A DNA stretch of 64,000 nucleotides from Ophioceras dolichostomum (taxonomy: Eukaryota > Ascomycota > Sordariomycetes > Magnaporthales > Ophioceraceae), in contig PYST01000203.1 in NCBI GenBank assembly GCA_003049485.1, forward strand, positions 1-64,000, in the 5' to 3' direction. This document shows, in pieces, positions 35,388 through 48,930 of the stretch. Position 1 is the stretch's first letter. Each line of letters opens with the position of its first letter. The notes beneath the pieces are model-generated. The model saw only the letters and a program-made list of their open reading frames with translations. It made no database searches and was not told where the DNA came from. The position numbers and the translations under genes were made by a program.

Positions 35388-35428
35388 AAGGAGGAGAAGG
35401 AGAAGGAGGAGGAGGAGGAGGAGGAGGC
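35388..35428. repeat. GGA/GAA trinucleotide microsatellite
   Basis: A GGAGAAGGAGAAGGA segment passes into about seven GGA units. It lies in the gene-free region. Confidence 0.8.
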
Positions 35429-35989
35429 CTTCGGTGAATGATTGTGGCAGTATAGCTGTGCGACGGAGCGCCTCGGCTCGGAATAGTGGGAGCGAGAGAC
35501 GCCGAATGGGAACACGCACGCGGCTTTCCGGGAGGCTCTAGTTACCGTCCGTGGTCGTTGCCGAAAGGAAATAGAACAGGCAAACGTCCTTCCGGCGCTC
35601 TTCACAAAAGAAAAAAGAAGAACAAAACGCATGCGGTTTGTTTGGGTTGAACCAGGGAAAGACCTCGGGAAGTTCCTTCGAGAAAAATATAGGGCAAAAT
35701 CCACCGTCCATTGGTCAAGGCCGTTGCAAAGGTTCATAGACGACCGCGTGATCTGCAATTACAGGAAAAAAAAAGTCAGGGGATAAATGACAAGGTGAAA
35801 AAAAGAATGAAAAAAAAAGGGTTGACTCTGTGAGTGAGGGCAAGCAAGGGCTGGTCCGCGAAGCGGAACATGAGGGGGGCAACCGGAGAGCAACTTTCCA
35901 CTTCCCCTTACTTCGAGGTCATCGCTACTCTCCGAGACACGTACGTAGTACTTCAATGTATAGTTACGTGTTGGCACCTCCCTATGCAG

Positions 35990-36017
35990 CACCAGGAGCA
36001 CCAGGAGCACCAGGAGC
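35990..36017. repeat. 9-nt tandem repeat
   Basis: Three copies of a nine-base unit CACCAGGAG, followed by a related GCTGCCGCTGCTG stretch. It lies in the gene-free region. Confidence 0.75.
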
Positions 36018-37548
36018 TGCCGCTGCTGATGGTGGCTACAGCTGCCGCTGCTGCTTGTACATTGTATTTCGCGCACCTCGAGGAAGGGCTGGAGTGAGGG
36101 AAGGGAGGAGGGGAGGAGATACCAAGATGGATCTCACGGTCTCCAATTGGCGAATCACAGTACACGGATTTTCATTTGCTGCTGCTCACTTGCTCCTCCC
36201 TTCCATGCTCCCCTTCCCTGCATCCCGTCTTGCTTTTGCTTGCTTGCTTGCCCTCCCAGCCCGCCAGCCCTCCATCCATCCAGCCCACTTGCTTCATCAA
36301 CTTCGTGAGCGAGCGTGCGGCGGCTGCAGAAGGAAAATAACATATTATTATGCCAGGTGTCGTGCAGCAAGCAAGCAGGCAGATAAAGAAGAAAAACGGC
36401 CAAGCGGTCAAAGCGCAAACATGTGCAACGTACACCTGCATCGATCATCAGTTTGGATTGCGGGAGGAAGGATACAACATCAGAATTTTTTCTTTTTCTT
36501 TTTTTTTCTTTTTCTTTTTCTCTCTTTCTCCTCCCTTTCTTTTCGTCTCTCCACTCTCTCTCTGGGCGTTGAAGCCGAAACTCCGAGGCCGAACAGAGAC
36601 GGGGAGAAGTTTGTAACCGGCCGGACCCTGCCAGGATAGGGGCTAGCTGGTAGACTTGTTTGCCTGGCGTGCTTGGCTGGTAGTCTGCCTCGTGTCAGAC
36701 AGCGAGCGCGATAATGATTAACGCGGGTTTGAAACGGGGATCTTCGTGTTCTGTCTCTCTGTTGATGATGATGGTGAGAGTTTTTTTGAGTTTTTTTTTT
36801 CTTTCTCGGCGGCTTCCTTCCTTTTGCCCTTCCCCTCAAGTCAAGGCCGCTAGGCTAGGTTATCTGTGCCTGGACAGGGGTAGTAAGGATCTGGAAGCCG
36901 AGATCTCATTCTCGTATCGCCGTGGTGGTGGGCCAAAGTAGGGCAAGGCAGGATGGGCGCTTGCTATGGATTATACGTCCCGTCTCCATACAAGAGCTAT
37001 CTAGGGAATCTGAGGTATATCCTGCAGCTGTAAATAGCTCCCAACCTCAAAACACGACAGACAGGGCATGTTCATCTTCTTAGTCTCGGTCCCTCTTTCT
37101 CTTTGCGCTTCATGCTGCCGGGCGGGCCGTTGACCGCACCCATGTCCTACGACCACGTACTCCGTAAAACGCCTCGTGAAGTGAACACACGGGTGGGGTT
37201 CGAGAAACCGAGGGAAGCGATGAGGAAAATGGAATTGACTCCGTGGAGTTCCTCCTTGACACAGGAGACCCTCCCTGTGTCGAGGAGGACCATTCTCACC
37301 CGTCCTCCCTGAAGCAGCAGGATCAAGTAAAAGAGGAAACAAGGATTATACTGAATGGTCAACACAGTATGACGGCAGCAACGTGGCCTGCCATTGCGGG
37401 ATGGAACGAAAACACCCTCCGTTCTGACTGGCTTGATGAGGAGCTCGGGAAGGATTCCACACCGGTCTCAAAAGCATAGGGGCAGCGAGCAGGCGAGCAG
37501 GTGAGCAGGCCGAGAGGGCCGCCAATGATCTATCGGCTGTTCCTGGAA

Positions 37549-37640
37549 GGGGGGGGGGGGGGGCCAAAGGGGGGAAATTTTTTTTTTTTTTTTTTTTTTT
37601 TNNNNNNNNNNNNNNNNNNNTTTTTTTTCTTTTTTTTCTT
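37549..37640. other. Assembly gap flanked by homopolymers
   Basis: Fifteen G (37549-37563) are followed by a short spacer and 24 T (37578-37601), then 19 undetermined bases (37602-37620), then more T runs to about 37640. This is a sequence gap whose true length is unknown; homopolymers probably stopped the assembly. Confidence 0.95.
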
Positions 37641-40600
37641 TAAGTTTTTGCCCTTTCTTCTTCTCACTTCTCTCTTCTCGAGGTGATATGTGATGATACG
37701 ACGAAGAAGCTTGTGGAAGACGTGAGGAGGAGGGCGGAAACATCGGGGCCGAATATGCGGCCACGGCTGGCAGAAAAAGGGGGGCACAGGCGAGATACAT
37801 TGGAGCGACCGAGCGGTCAACTGCCGCGATTGTCGTCGAGTCTACCTAACCTACCTGACTCAGAAAGATCGTCAACGCCGTCGACATCGTGGGGTGTCCA
37901 TCACAGGCCCCAAAAAGAATCTTCACCTCTTTTTCTGTTGCCCTATCTCTCTGCCTGTACTGAGTACGTTTCATTCATTTAATATCGCGCGCGGGTGTGA
38001 TGGTTCGATGATGGACAGGCGCCTGCATCTGGGGGATGCAACCGTTGCTGCCCCCGGCCGAAGATGCTGTGGGAGAGGGCGAAGGCCCACCAGTTTTTTC
38101 CGCCGGTCCATTCACAGCCAGACATCTGTGCGAAATGCAGATGCAAAGCAGTAAAAATCCTCGCGAAGCCCGCCCCCGGAACGCAACGGCCCCTCCCGCG
38201 CCCGCGTCGTCGTTGTTATCGTCGTCGTCTTCGAGGAGGAGATGGAGTAGGTAGGTCTATCCGTAGGGCCGGCCGCCGTCGCCGTCGTCATGATGGACTG
38301 ACTTCCTTGGTGCCAACCATACCTTGGGTGGTAGGTAGGAGGGGGAGTGCGGCCGTATTAAGGAGTTCAGAAAGGTATAAGGTGGCACTCCTTACGGGAG
38401 TATCACGGAAACAAAGAAGAGAAAAGTGAGGTCGGGCTGATTTGACCATGATGATAAAGCAGCTTGAACCAGAGGAACCAGAGAAAGAGCTACTGGTCTC
38501 CTACCCACTTGGTCATATATCGCGCGCCGAGCAAAGTGACGCGTGTGGATAGAGCAGCGCTGCCAGTAGCAACCACAGGTCACGCATAGTAGCTGAAGTG
38601 GTATACTGCGACATCGAGTAGGCGCGCTTGAGGCGCGAACAGGGAGGGGCGCTTGCATGATGCCTGGCCATCAAGCCCGTCGATGGGGCTAAAAACCTAC
38701 CCGTCCTCTCCCACATGCTTGTACCTAGCGGTAGGTGAATTCGCCAGTATGTAAATGTGTACCTAGGCGGTAGCTATTCATTTGCATGTATGCAGACTGG
38801 AGGGGAGGGAGGGTTGATATCACCTCTGGTTCGGTGGGAAACGAGATAGGAAAGGAAGAAGTTGAGAGAAGTGCAGACGCACCGAGTAAGGACGGACGGG
38901 AAGAAGACTGGCCCGAGTCAGTACGTTGTACCTAAAGTTGAGCTGCACAAGGCCCGTGCATGACCCATCAACCACCTTTCCTTGGGATGATGCTACTGTG
39001 TTCGGGTATCTTTCCGAGTTTCTCTGAGCTAACAAAACACTCTCTCTAATATCGCAGATCGCGTCCGTATCTCCAGTACATAGCTCTGAGCTCTAGACGG
39101 ATAGGACAGTACAGTCAATACTTGGTGTTTTGCTAGACTATTCGACGAAGAGAACTCCGTTTAACTTCCATTGTGGTGACTCACTCAAACCCCGATCATT
39201 CCTCTCGTCCTTGCAAGAGGGTCCTCGTTCAGCTCAGCTCGGGGAAACTGTTTGCGACACTCCCTGTCCTTCCTTTCCCCCTTGCCTTCCTGAACCAATC
39301 CCCACCATTATGACGTGTGTATCAACAAGGGTTTACACTTTGCAGCCCGTTGGCAGGTCCAGGTACGGCTCGCCGCAATCGCCGCCGCCGCCCACCCATT
39401 CATTCAGTGGAGAAGCTCGAGTGACCCCACATTTTACCTTCAACGAGTGCGGGGACAGGACAGGAGTATCAATGGAAAGGAGAGAGGTCGCATGGAATGG
39501 AGCGAGCCACAGCGATCGACTCGCTCTTTTTCGCCTACTTCCGACGCGGTTCATCGAAAAGTCAGGGAAGGGGGTTAAAGGGACCGAAGGATGTTGAAGC
39601 CGGTCAGCGAGCACTTTCGCGGTGACGAAAAGTGTTTTTTTTTTCTTCTTTTTTTTGTCTTGGCTGCTTGCACGTCGTCGGCGAGACACTGACAGACAAG
39701 CGCCTCAAACAAAAGCAAGCCCGGCCATTTCCTCGGCTGGTGGGTAAGATGCCATTGCAGTGCAGCACAGGCTGACTGCTGCATCGGAGCTGTGCCTGCG
39801 GCATGGCGGTGTTCAGATGCAACGAAAATAATATATGTTGTGGGATGGATGTCGAGACAGACGATGTACGCTGTGGAGTGCAAGTGGTAGGTACACGTAT
39901 GTCGTCTCCCGCATGGCGCAGGCTATTGAAACAGAGTAAGAAACGTAGTATCTCCCCCAAGAGAGCAACAGCACCTGTTCAGGATCCAATAGCATTTGCC
40001 AAGTCGGACATCGGATATTTCTTACACAGGGACGCTCTACTCCAGCGAGCAGACACAGGCAGGGCCATCGTCGGACCAGAAGGAGGCGGACGGACGGGGC
40101 TGACGATAGATGGATTCTTGCTGATCACCAAAGAGTATGCGACAGTGAAACAGACAGGGTCCGCAAATCGGCGTGTAAAATGGACTTGGGTGCAGCAGAT
40201 CTTCCTTGATCTTCCCTGCCTGGCCTGCTTTCCCCGCGACCCGCCACCTTGCAACGGGCAAGCCAACGCAAACGCATCATCACCGATCATCACCAGTGCG
40301 TTTGGTTGGCGCCACAGCTCGCAGTTTGCAGCACTGGCTGCCGGGTGTTCAGTGCGTTGTGGGTTTGCGTGCTTTACTTGGCTCTTGGACCTAATGATGA
40401 TCCCAAAACGCGACGCCTTGCGGTCTTGGTTCCCCAACTTCCCGATCCGGAATACTAAACGTGCTCCAGTATATCGTATCCTCGTATACTTAGGAGTCTA
40501 TTCAGTACGTTGCAGGTACTTGAGAGGAACAACGAGAGCTTTTCAGAGATGACCAACGTGGGAGGGACGATCATCCCGTTGACTTCCTTCAGGCGGGTGT

Positions 40601-42351
40601 GGCTGCTTGGGCCTCTCACGTCCACTCCATCGAGTTGAGGCTGCTGCCGCCGAGGTGGGAGGGAGGAGGAAAGGTGTGAAAGTGGTCCAAGCCCGCCCAA
40701 GGAAAAGGCCTGCTTCGAAGAAGGGGGCATCTTGTCAAACTCTAAAGCGGTGATGAAATGGTCGGATCGTCTCAACTTCTCTTTTCTCCAACACGGCTGT
40801 GCGGCAACGGCGTTCCTTTCTTGGCTGGAAGGATGTGCCCATGTCCGACCGGATTGAATGCATACCAAACAAGAAAAGAAAAAAAATACGAAAACGTGGA
40901 ATCAAAAAATGGATACGGCGGTACACAAAACGATAACGGGCAAATATGGATGGGAGGAGGGGAGGGAGGGATCGTGGTGCGATCATCATTGTTGGTTGGG
41001 GCACATGACCAGCTTTGAAACTGGGGTCCAGTCCCTCACTCTAGTCGGGCAACAAAAGCGAAAAATGGGCTCTCGTCACGCCCTGCCTGCTTGGCTCACC
41101 GCGTTTTTGATCTCAACCTCAGAAGGAATGCTGGGGGACGTGGCCAAGGCTCTATCATCTTCGCCATGTCTCGCCGGGGCGCTGCGTGCCAATCAGAGCA
41201 GACCGCCGCAGATCCGTTCTCGGTAGGGCAAGGACTTTGGACTTTTCAGGAGGCGGTGTGATTTGGAGTATCATTCTGTGTCCCTGGCTGGCTGGCCTGC
41301 TGGCTGGTTGGTCCACTCACCAAGAGCCATTGGCGCTGGCCGTGATTCAATCCTTACGTTGCACAGAGAGGGAGAGATAGAAGAGAGGAGAACTAACGTC
41401 TATTTCCAAAGCCAGCCAGTGAGGAGCCAAAGAAGTGAGGTCACCTCGAAACTTGAAATACATCTACGCATACGGGACCAAGTCACCTCAGGTACTTGCC
41501 TAGGTGGTTTATTGGGTGGTAGTTGCGGAACCTCCGGGATTACTCAAAAGAGTCCAACCGCCGGACCCGAGACAAAGTGTCACAGTCTCACAAGAAAACT
41601 GAAGAGATCAGACGAGACTTGTGCAGTAAGGAGCGGAAAATGAGCGAGAAAGAAAAAAAACGAGGTAAAAAGGGGCGCGGGGGGACGGAGAGGGGAACGA
41701 AGCAACACAACGAAGCGGCAGCTTCTTTGGCTCCGATATGTATCAAAGGGGGCTTATCAGTGTCCTCGTGACGGTCTGTTAAGCATGCCAACCGCAGATT
41801 GCGGCGGCGAAGAAAATCAAAAAGCAACATGCCAATCAGAACGGGTTCTTAGACAGCTTGCCCAACCGGCTTGGCCCCTCACAAAGGCCTGACGTTGCTT
41901 TTGCTTGCGAGCAACTTGCGAGAAAGACTCGGCCTGCTGCTTCTGCAGGCTGCAAGTCTGGTGCGATGTCAGGTCTCGTCGCAACTTTGCCCGTGGCTTT
42001 TGTCGGGTTGGTTGAGATAGCAGGAGGGAGCGAGGAGGGGAGGGGTTCATTCGGAGGGGGTGTGATGTGATCTCTTGCAAGTACAGAAAGTCATCACCAT
42101 CCATCTCCGGGCAAGAATTGGCCGAGGCATGTTGGGGAGGTATGTAAGGTGCATGGAGGAAGCTGCAGGAGGCCGGTTTGTACGGTGGCTTGCTGTAGGT
42201 CCGATCGAGTTTGGAAAGGCTGGGACCATGTCTGGGCCTGCTCCAGCCAACCATTGTGCGTCTTTCGTCTTCATCTGGTGCTGTGCTGAACAAATGCATG
42301 CGTCGACCACGACGACAGGACGCCACCAGGCAGGCCACCCAGCAAGGCAGG

Positions 42352-42520
42352 CAACCAGCCAGCCAGCCAGCCAGGCCAGGGGCAGACGGGCCTGTCCGGC
42401 GCAAAGTCCTGACGTGACGTTCGTCAGCGCCGGGTTGGGCGGTTAGCTTTTCAGCACCGGCAGCAAGGCTTCGCCGCAGTCGCCCTGCAGCAACCCAGCC
42501 AGCCAGCCAGCCAGCCAAGC
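42352..42520. repeat. Two CCAG tetranucleotide clusters
   Basis: CAGCCAGCCAGCCAG occurs near 42357-42376 and again near 42494-42517. The same motif appears as GCTGGCTGG near 41283-41312, so it is a dispersed simple-sequence family in this region. Confidence 0.7.
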
Positions 42521-45500
42521 AGAGCACACGACAGGGCAGCGACAGGGCGGCCTTTCGCCGTGACCGAAGAGCGACTCCTCCGAATATGACCGAAAGATAC
42601 GGGAATACGGGTCGGTCGGCATTTCTTCAATTCTCCTCCTGTAAGGCAGGGGATGGAGGTCTGACTGTCCTGACTGCCCTGAGAGTCCTCGTGAATTGTC
42701 TTTGCATTGCACCATCCCATCTCATGCTTCTTCCGCACCACCCCAGAATGGTGATGGTGCCTCTTTGCGCAAGCGATCTGTCACTTTCTCGTCCATCCAA
42801 TGTTGAAAAAAACCCCAACAGGACACACCCCCACGACGACCGCATTTGCACTGCCAGTCGGGCCAGCTTTGCGTGCTGTTGCTGATTTATGATGAGAAGA
42901 ATGTACGAAGAGTTGCAAGTAAGCGGCGTACATTTGTGCTAAAAAAAAAAAAAAGGGTTTGGTGATGAGGCAGAGCAACACGAAGCGGTCAATCAAGCTC
43001 GGGAGCGGGGGATGAAAATTTCCGTTTCGGGGATGCATCGCCTGCCTAAAGTTGTTGCTCGCCTTGTTTTCAAATTCCCGGGCGGACGTCTCAAAGCGGT
43101 ATGTCGGTGAGGAATTGCGAGGCGAGAGAAGGAGTGATGTAAGGAGATGTAATTATAGAGTTGCGAAGCTGGCACGCATCCACTACCGAGGATTGCGATG
43201 ACGGAGCGGTTTGCATGATACAAACACGATGCATTGGGATTGGAGAGCTCGAGCTGAACACGCTGAACGCTGGAGCGCTGAGGATTTGGGTGCTCTGCCG
43301 CCGATTACCACTGGTCAGGAGTGACCGGCCGCACAGCATGGGGCCGTGGACTGACTGACGTATGCCCTCCTGCCCCGCAAGCTGCATCAGGATGGTGACT
43401 CGCCCTCGTCATGTTGGCTCGGCGTGAAGTGATGAGGCATCAAGTCAAAAGTGGTATGTAGACCCGCACCGCAGCGCCCGGTTGGATACACACAAGACTG
43501 AGATGCCTTGGCTGCTTTCTGCTTTCTGCTGTTCCCGTTTCCGCTCCTTCTGCCTCTCGTCTTTGTTGGACCCGCCTGCTCGAGTGGACGACAACGCATC
43601 GACGGAGAGGAGCAGGCAGGCACAAGCACGAGCAGGAAGCAGGTGTGAAGTGCTCGGCTGATGTTTTGCAGCGTTGCTTCCCATGCCACCTTGACGGTCT
43701 GTCCTCAGCGCAGCAGCAGCCAGCAGCTCTTGCATTTGCAGAAGCAAGAAGGGAGCATGGACAGCGGCAGCTGCACGATGTTGCTGGTGGTGTGGGGGGG
43801 AGCGAAGCACGAGAATGGAGGGAAGGGGAAGGAACGGTGGAAGAAGTCCTCCGGCCGGCCGCAGACTGTCCAATCCCGTCAGCTGAAAAACTCCCCAGCA
43901 GGTCCCAGCTCCCTCCAACAAAGCCATGTGCGCGCATTGCAATGTTGTGGAGGTGTCCGACAGGGATCCAGCACAAGGCTGCATCAGAAGATTTCCATCG
44001 AACTTCGAACATCTCCGGCGCGAAGTACCGGTACCTATGACTCCTCTCAAAGGCGCTTATCCCATTGCGGACACAACCTGAGCCAAAATCGCAATCTGGG
44101 TTCCAGAGTCCCGGACAGTCCCTGCCCGGTGTTGCGCTGGCGCCCCTCCTCCACCACCTGCCGGTCCCGTCCCTTTCAATCTCACTGCCTCTTCAAGCGT
44201 TTCCCTATTCCTCGGCCGAGTCGGCTTCCCTTCATTCCCCCCTTAATCCCTCCCCTCACCCTTTGGCATCGAAGGCGGGAAGGAGCGCGATGGAGCAAAG
44301 ACATTGGTAAACAAACGCAGAACAGCCATCCACGCCTTGGTACCTACCTCCGTAAGTCGCTGTATCAACCTACGGGAAAGAGGATGGGACGACACGATGA
44401 ACAGAGCGCCCAGGAGGAGGTGGACGGACCACAAGGCCCTCCTTGCACGGTAATGACATCAGCGTAGTTCATCACTCCCTCCCGCCAGAAATGGCGTGTT
44501 TCAACGGCTGCAGCGCTCCAGTGATCGCTCTAGTGATTGCTCAAGTTTGCTTTCCTTGTTGGCCCAGGGAGTAGCCAAATAACATTGAAAGCCAACAGAT
44601 GAACCTGGAAGATCCAATGACCAGAAAAGTTTGAACCTGTCAACATTGCGAAAGTGGGTATGGGGAGAACGGATTATTAAGGGATGGGGGGAGCAAGAGC
44701 ACCGGGAGGCGAAAAAAAAAGAGGGCAAAAAAAAAAAAGTCTATTACCGCACGTCCCATTGATATGGCGCGAGAGTCCGGCCCTCCATTCAGAAAGCAAA
44801 CGAACAGGTCACTCCTGTTACAGTTTTCCTGGGACTCCCTTGCCTCGACTGCCGGCTTCCTGGGTTCTGGGGCCGACTCTAGCGCTGCGGTCCGAGGGTC
44901 AGGAAGATGATAGTAGGGAGGCATTTCACTGCCAGACATTTGGCTCATTTACTTGAGAGTCTAGTGGCCTCAGTTGGTGTCGACTATCAAGATGGTGTTG
45001 TGAGGGGGCCAAGGGGTCAAGCAGGTACTAGCAATACATCATACCACAAAACAACACTAGAGCGCCTCTAGAAGTAGGAGCCGCGAATAGTGCAGAAAGA
45101 TGGAAATAACAACAAATACCAAGCTAGAATCCTGAACTTCCTTGGCTGGCCCCCAGCCCGTACACGTTTCGCACGTCTTCAGCAGGCAGCAAATGGTCAG
45201 AATATTCCTGCGAACATACAACTGTCGTTCACCGCCGCAACAACGTAAGTCCAAAAAACAGGGCAACGAAGCATGTAGCAGGGCTTGGTAGGTGGGGAGG
45301 GAGGGGGGACCGCGAGAGGAAGATCAGAAGGACGTACACGGAAGGCGGTGGGAGGATGCGTGAATGGACACTCACGGCTGAACGGCATCGGGAACTGCAA
45401 CCGTGTGGGCTAGCCGTTGAGCAAATCGCGCGTTGAAGAAAAAGGGAAGAGGGAAAAAAAAAGAGGAGGAAAAAGATGTCGAGGGGTTCCTTGATGGGGT

Positions 45501-45636
45501 CTGGTGGCATGGACATGGACATGGAATATGGATGGAGGAGGGAATTGAAGGTGAAAGCGTCTAGTGCTCTGCTGCCCAACTGCGGGCTGCAGGTGCGGAT
45601 GCGGGTGTAAGAGGCAAATGTACAGGTACCAACCAC

Positions 45637-45669
45637 GAGGTTCTGCAGAGGTTCTGCAGAGGTTCTGCA
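45637..45669. repeat. Threefold 11-nt direct repeat
   Basis: GAGGTTCTGCA is repeated three times in tandem without mismatch. It lies in the gene-free region upstream of PLC1. Confidence 0.85.
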
Positions 45670-46139
45670 CCGCCAGCGTTGTACGGGTACCTCAGTACCT
45701 GAGTCCTGGGAGCGATGGCGTCCATGTCAACCGGGACCGGACCGGCCTCCACTCCCCCTCCATTTGTTGCAGTTGCCTCCAGTGGTCCAGGTGGTGCAAT
45801 CCTCCCTGGGATTGAGTTCGTTCGCGGCGACAGTACCTGGGCGGTACCTGAAAGCGCCAGCCCCTGACGCCCATTCGTCGAGGCGCCAAAATTTTGGTGA
45901 CATGGGAATTTGAGAAGACTTCCAAGCCACCTCGCCAACAACTAAAGATCCCTGCCGGATTGGACCAACGTGTACTTTCCAAGTCGACAGCCGCCAGTTC
46001 CGTGGAGGAAAGGGTGGGTGCCGCGTCAGGACTCTAGAAACGGGGCACACTGACCACCAAGGTACTGACGATGACTGATGAGCTGTTTCTGTCTGCCCGA
46101 TGAATTGACGGGGAGCAGGGAAGACAGAAGGCAAGGAAA

Positions 46140-48930
46140 AAAAAAATTAGCAGCTGAGCAACTGAAGTTCCCAGCGGTCCGTCACCCCCCCATCTCTCCC
46201 CACATATCCCTGATCTTCGGTCCCCTTCTTCATTTTTCCCTCCTCCCTTTTCTCCAATTCTTGTGCTCGCCCGGTACTCGGTACTCGTGCCATTGTTCGC
46301 CTCTCCCGCCTTCGGTCGCCTATTCACACTCATCGTTGAGGTTTCTTTCACTGTACCAGATACCACGAAACCTTCCCTTTTTTCTCCTCCGTATATCGCT
46401 CGACCACCCTTCCACCTACCTTTGTTTGCCTTTCGGTCTCCAGCTCCTCAAGCTTGGCCTGCTCCTTCCCCTGTCTTTGGCCATGGCTCCTGTTCCGTCA
46501 CCAATAATTTCCCGGCCCTGCCCAAGTCGCCGCCGCTCTTAAAGAAACTAGCACCCACGCGGCGCCACCACACATTCACACACCCATTACTCTGCTCTGC
46601 CCTTTCAGATACCTGCCTGCCACCCTGCGCCCGTTGCCTGCGCGTTTCCGCACCTAACCTGTCTGCTCATTGCGCTTGCCTTATATTGCATTCCCCTTGA
46701 GCTATAGCCACGAGCGACGGTGACTAAACCACCAACCAAACCCACATAACTTAACTCACTCAAACCACACCGGCGGACCAAAACGTCCTTACTTTCTCCT
46801 CCCTTCTTTTCACCTTCTCCTTCCTTTTTACAACATCATTGTTGTCCTCCCGCGGTCTGTCCCTCTTCTTGCCTTTGGGCAGTTGGATTCTTCTGTTCGA
46901 CATTTTCTTTTCTCTCCAAACTCTCCTCCACCAGCTAGCTGGGAGGAAGACGGAGTATACGCCCAACCAAGCTCGGCAAACTCTCTTACAAAGTACATAC
47001 ACCTCAACAACACACTTCGCAACGCGCCGCACCGCACCCGACACACCGACCAGCCAGCCAGATATAACGTGGTCCCGCCCCGTAACCTTTCTCCTTCTCT
47101 GCATGGGAACAAAGCAAATATCTGCGCGTCATTTCCAACAACAGCGCGTCTGCTCCTCGTCACCGAATGTGTTTTGTTGACCACTGCTCGCCTTCAGCAC
47201 CCCCCTCTTGACTTCCTCTCTCCTGCTCACGCCTGGGCCTCTTGCTCCTGCTCACCTGACTGGGTCTGGAAGGCACGACTACCAGGCGGGGGACAAAGTT
47301 TAAAGCAGGCACTAGGAGAGGAGGCACCGTTGTTTTTGTTCAAGTACAAGAAGAGCAGGCACTCTCGCATCTCGCACTCTCTGGTTGACCGACTGCGACG
47401 TACGGCTCCCAACACGCTCCTTTTTCTGCTCTTTGTAACCCAGACAAACCTCGCCGAGCGCGCCTGAGGCAGCATCGTTGGTTGTCTTGGTTGTGTCCTA
47501 TCCTTTAGCAAAAGGGAGAGAAACACCGGTTGTGACTCAGTTGAGGGAGGGAGCAAAGCTGAACCTCGTTCACTTTCTCTCCTCACTCTGTTCTGTCTAT
47601 CTCGCGGTCTTTTATTCTCGTTCTCTGTTCCTCTTTTCGACATCATTGGGGAACACCAGGGAAGCCAGTACGCGGCGACACAACGCATCACGACGTCAAG
47701 GTCGAACAACAAAAAGGGAAGAAGAGTCTAGGGAACACAACACCCGGCGTCCTGCGGGTGCACTGCAGACAACCCACACGACATCCCGGAAGTCGTCGAA
47801 GCACTAGCAACATCAGAGAAGCAACAGTAGCAGCAGCACCACCGCCAGCAGCTGTCAGTTGCTTGCCGTTTTTGGTGGGGACCCGAGACCACCATCACGA
47901 CGACGACGAGAAAACAAGCGACAGTACCCGCCATCAGCTCCTCCGGCACTGCCTTAGCTAGCTGCTGTTGTCCCTCGTCCCTGGCTGGCCCCCAGTCCCA
48001 GACAGACTGTCGTCCCAAACTTGCCGTCGCAAAAAGAGAGGGAAAAAATAGAGAGAGAGAAAGACGCTGGGTTGATTATCCTGGGGCTCACACCCCCCAA
48101 AAGGGCGACGTGCATGGGTACTGCCACCCCATCATTTTTTGCCGTCAGTTTTCGCAAACACGCCCACTCCCACGCAAAAAGCCCACGCCCACGGTCTCTA
48201 CCCGCCCCATCCTCTGAAATAATCGACGACAGACAGTACATGTCCTGCAGCTGGGTCCCGTGCCGTACTGGTACACAACCGATACCTCCTCACTGGTGCT
48301 GTCGCTGCCGGCCGCTGGACTCCTCCGTGGGACCACTGAACAGAACTCCAGCCATTCTCGTCCGTCGTGGCCGCCGCTGACTAGGAGGGACATCACAAAT
48401 CGCCTTGCAGTCGCGACGTACCCTCAGTCGATCCCGCGTCCTCTGCTGCTCGGCCGACTAGCCAGAGGCGTTCTATTGGGCTCTGTTATTTTCCCCCCCT
48501 CAAATATTTTCTCACGCTTTGCAACGGCACCCCCTTCTCAACACGCCCCCTTTTATCCCACCCTTGCTTGCTTGTGGTGGGAAGGGCGATCCCCCAGATC
48601 GTCTCCTCAGCTCCTTTATTTCTTCCCCGCATCCCCGTCTACCTGCCCTCCCTCTGCGAGATCACTCGCACCCGGCAAGCTCCATAAGATGCGTCCGCAG
48701 AAATCGTCCTCCCCCCTATAAATCCCATCCAAGCCTCCTTACCGGCCGGAGCAGCAACACCACGAGAAGCGCACTATACGCATACCAGCTACCGCTCCCG
48801 GACTGATCTCCACTCTCCTAGCGTCAACCTTTCGGGACTCTGGACTTCTCAGGATACTGCCAAGGACAAGACCCAGGACCACCACAACCAACGCAAAACA
48901 CAAAACACAAAACACACACCTACACACACA
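46140..48930 (+). promoter_or_regulatory. Probable PLC1 promoter and long leader
   Basis: From about 46170 the plus strand turns strongly CT-rich, which in filamentous fungi often marks transcription starts, then AC-rich, ending in a CACAAAACACAAAACACA stretch directly before the PLC1 start codon. Several ATGs precede the main start, for example at 46483, which opens a 20-residue frame. A leader of up to 2.7 kb, possibly with introns, is an inference from composition only; a separate unrecognised gene is not excluded. Confidence 0.4.

Larger units (their letters stand above)
24139..37540. other. Long gene-free region, left part
   Basis: No reading frame here shows a domain, a consistent codon pattern or plausible splice-linked exons. 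The sequence is a patchwork of CT- or GA-rich tracts, AGGT/ACCT clusters (for example 24650-24670, 26130-26170, 28423-28442, 28970-28992) and trinucleotide runs at 30975-31012, 34428-34472, 35388-35428 and 35990-36017. A non-coding transcript or distal control elements are possible but not shown. Confidence 0.55.
37641..46140. other. Long gene-free region, right part
   Basis: It continues the gene-free stretch. Notable content is CAGC/GCTG tetranucleotide clusters (41283-41312, 42352-42380, 42493-42520), a threefold 11-mer GAGGTTCTGCA at 45637-45669, and A or T runs. No coding exon can be supported. Confidence 0.5.

Noticed and set aside
37561..37800. Frames with undetermined residues across the gap
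   Set aside because: They cross the N stretch and flanking homopolymers and cannot be coding evidence.
46883..47467. 194-residue frame in the PLC1 upstream region
   Set aside because: Composition follows the CT/AC-rich DNA, with no domain and no codon bias; kept only as possible leader sequence.
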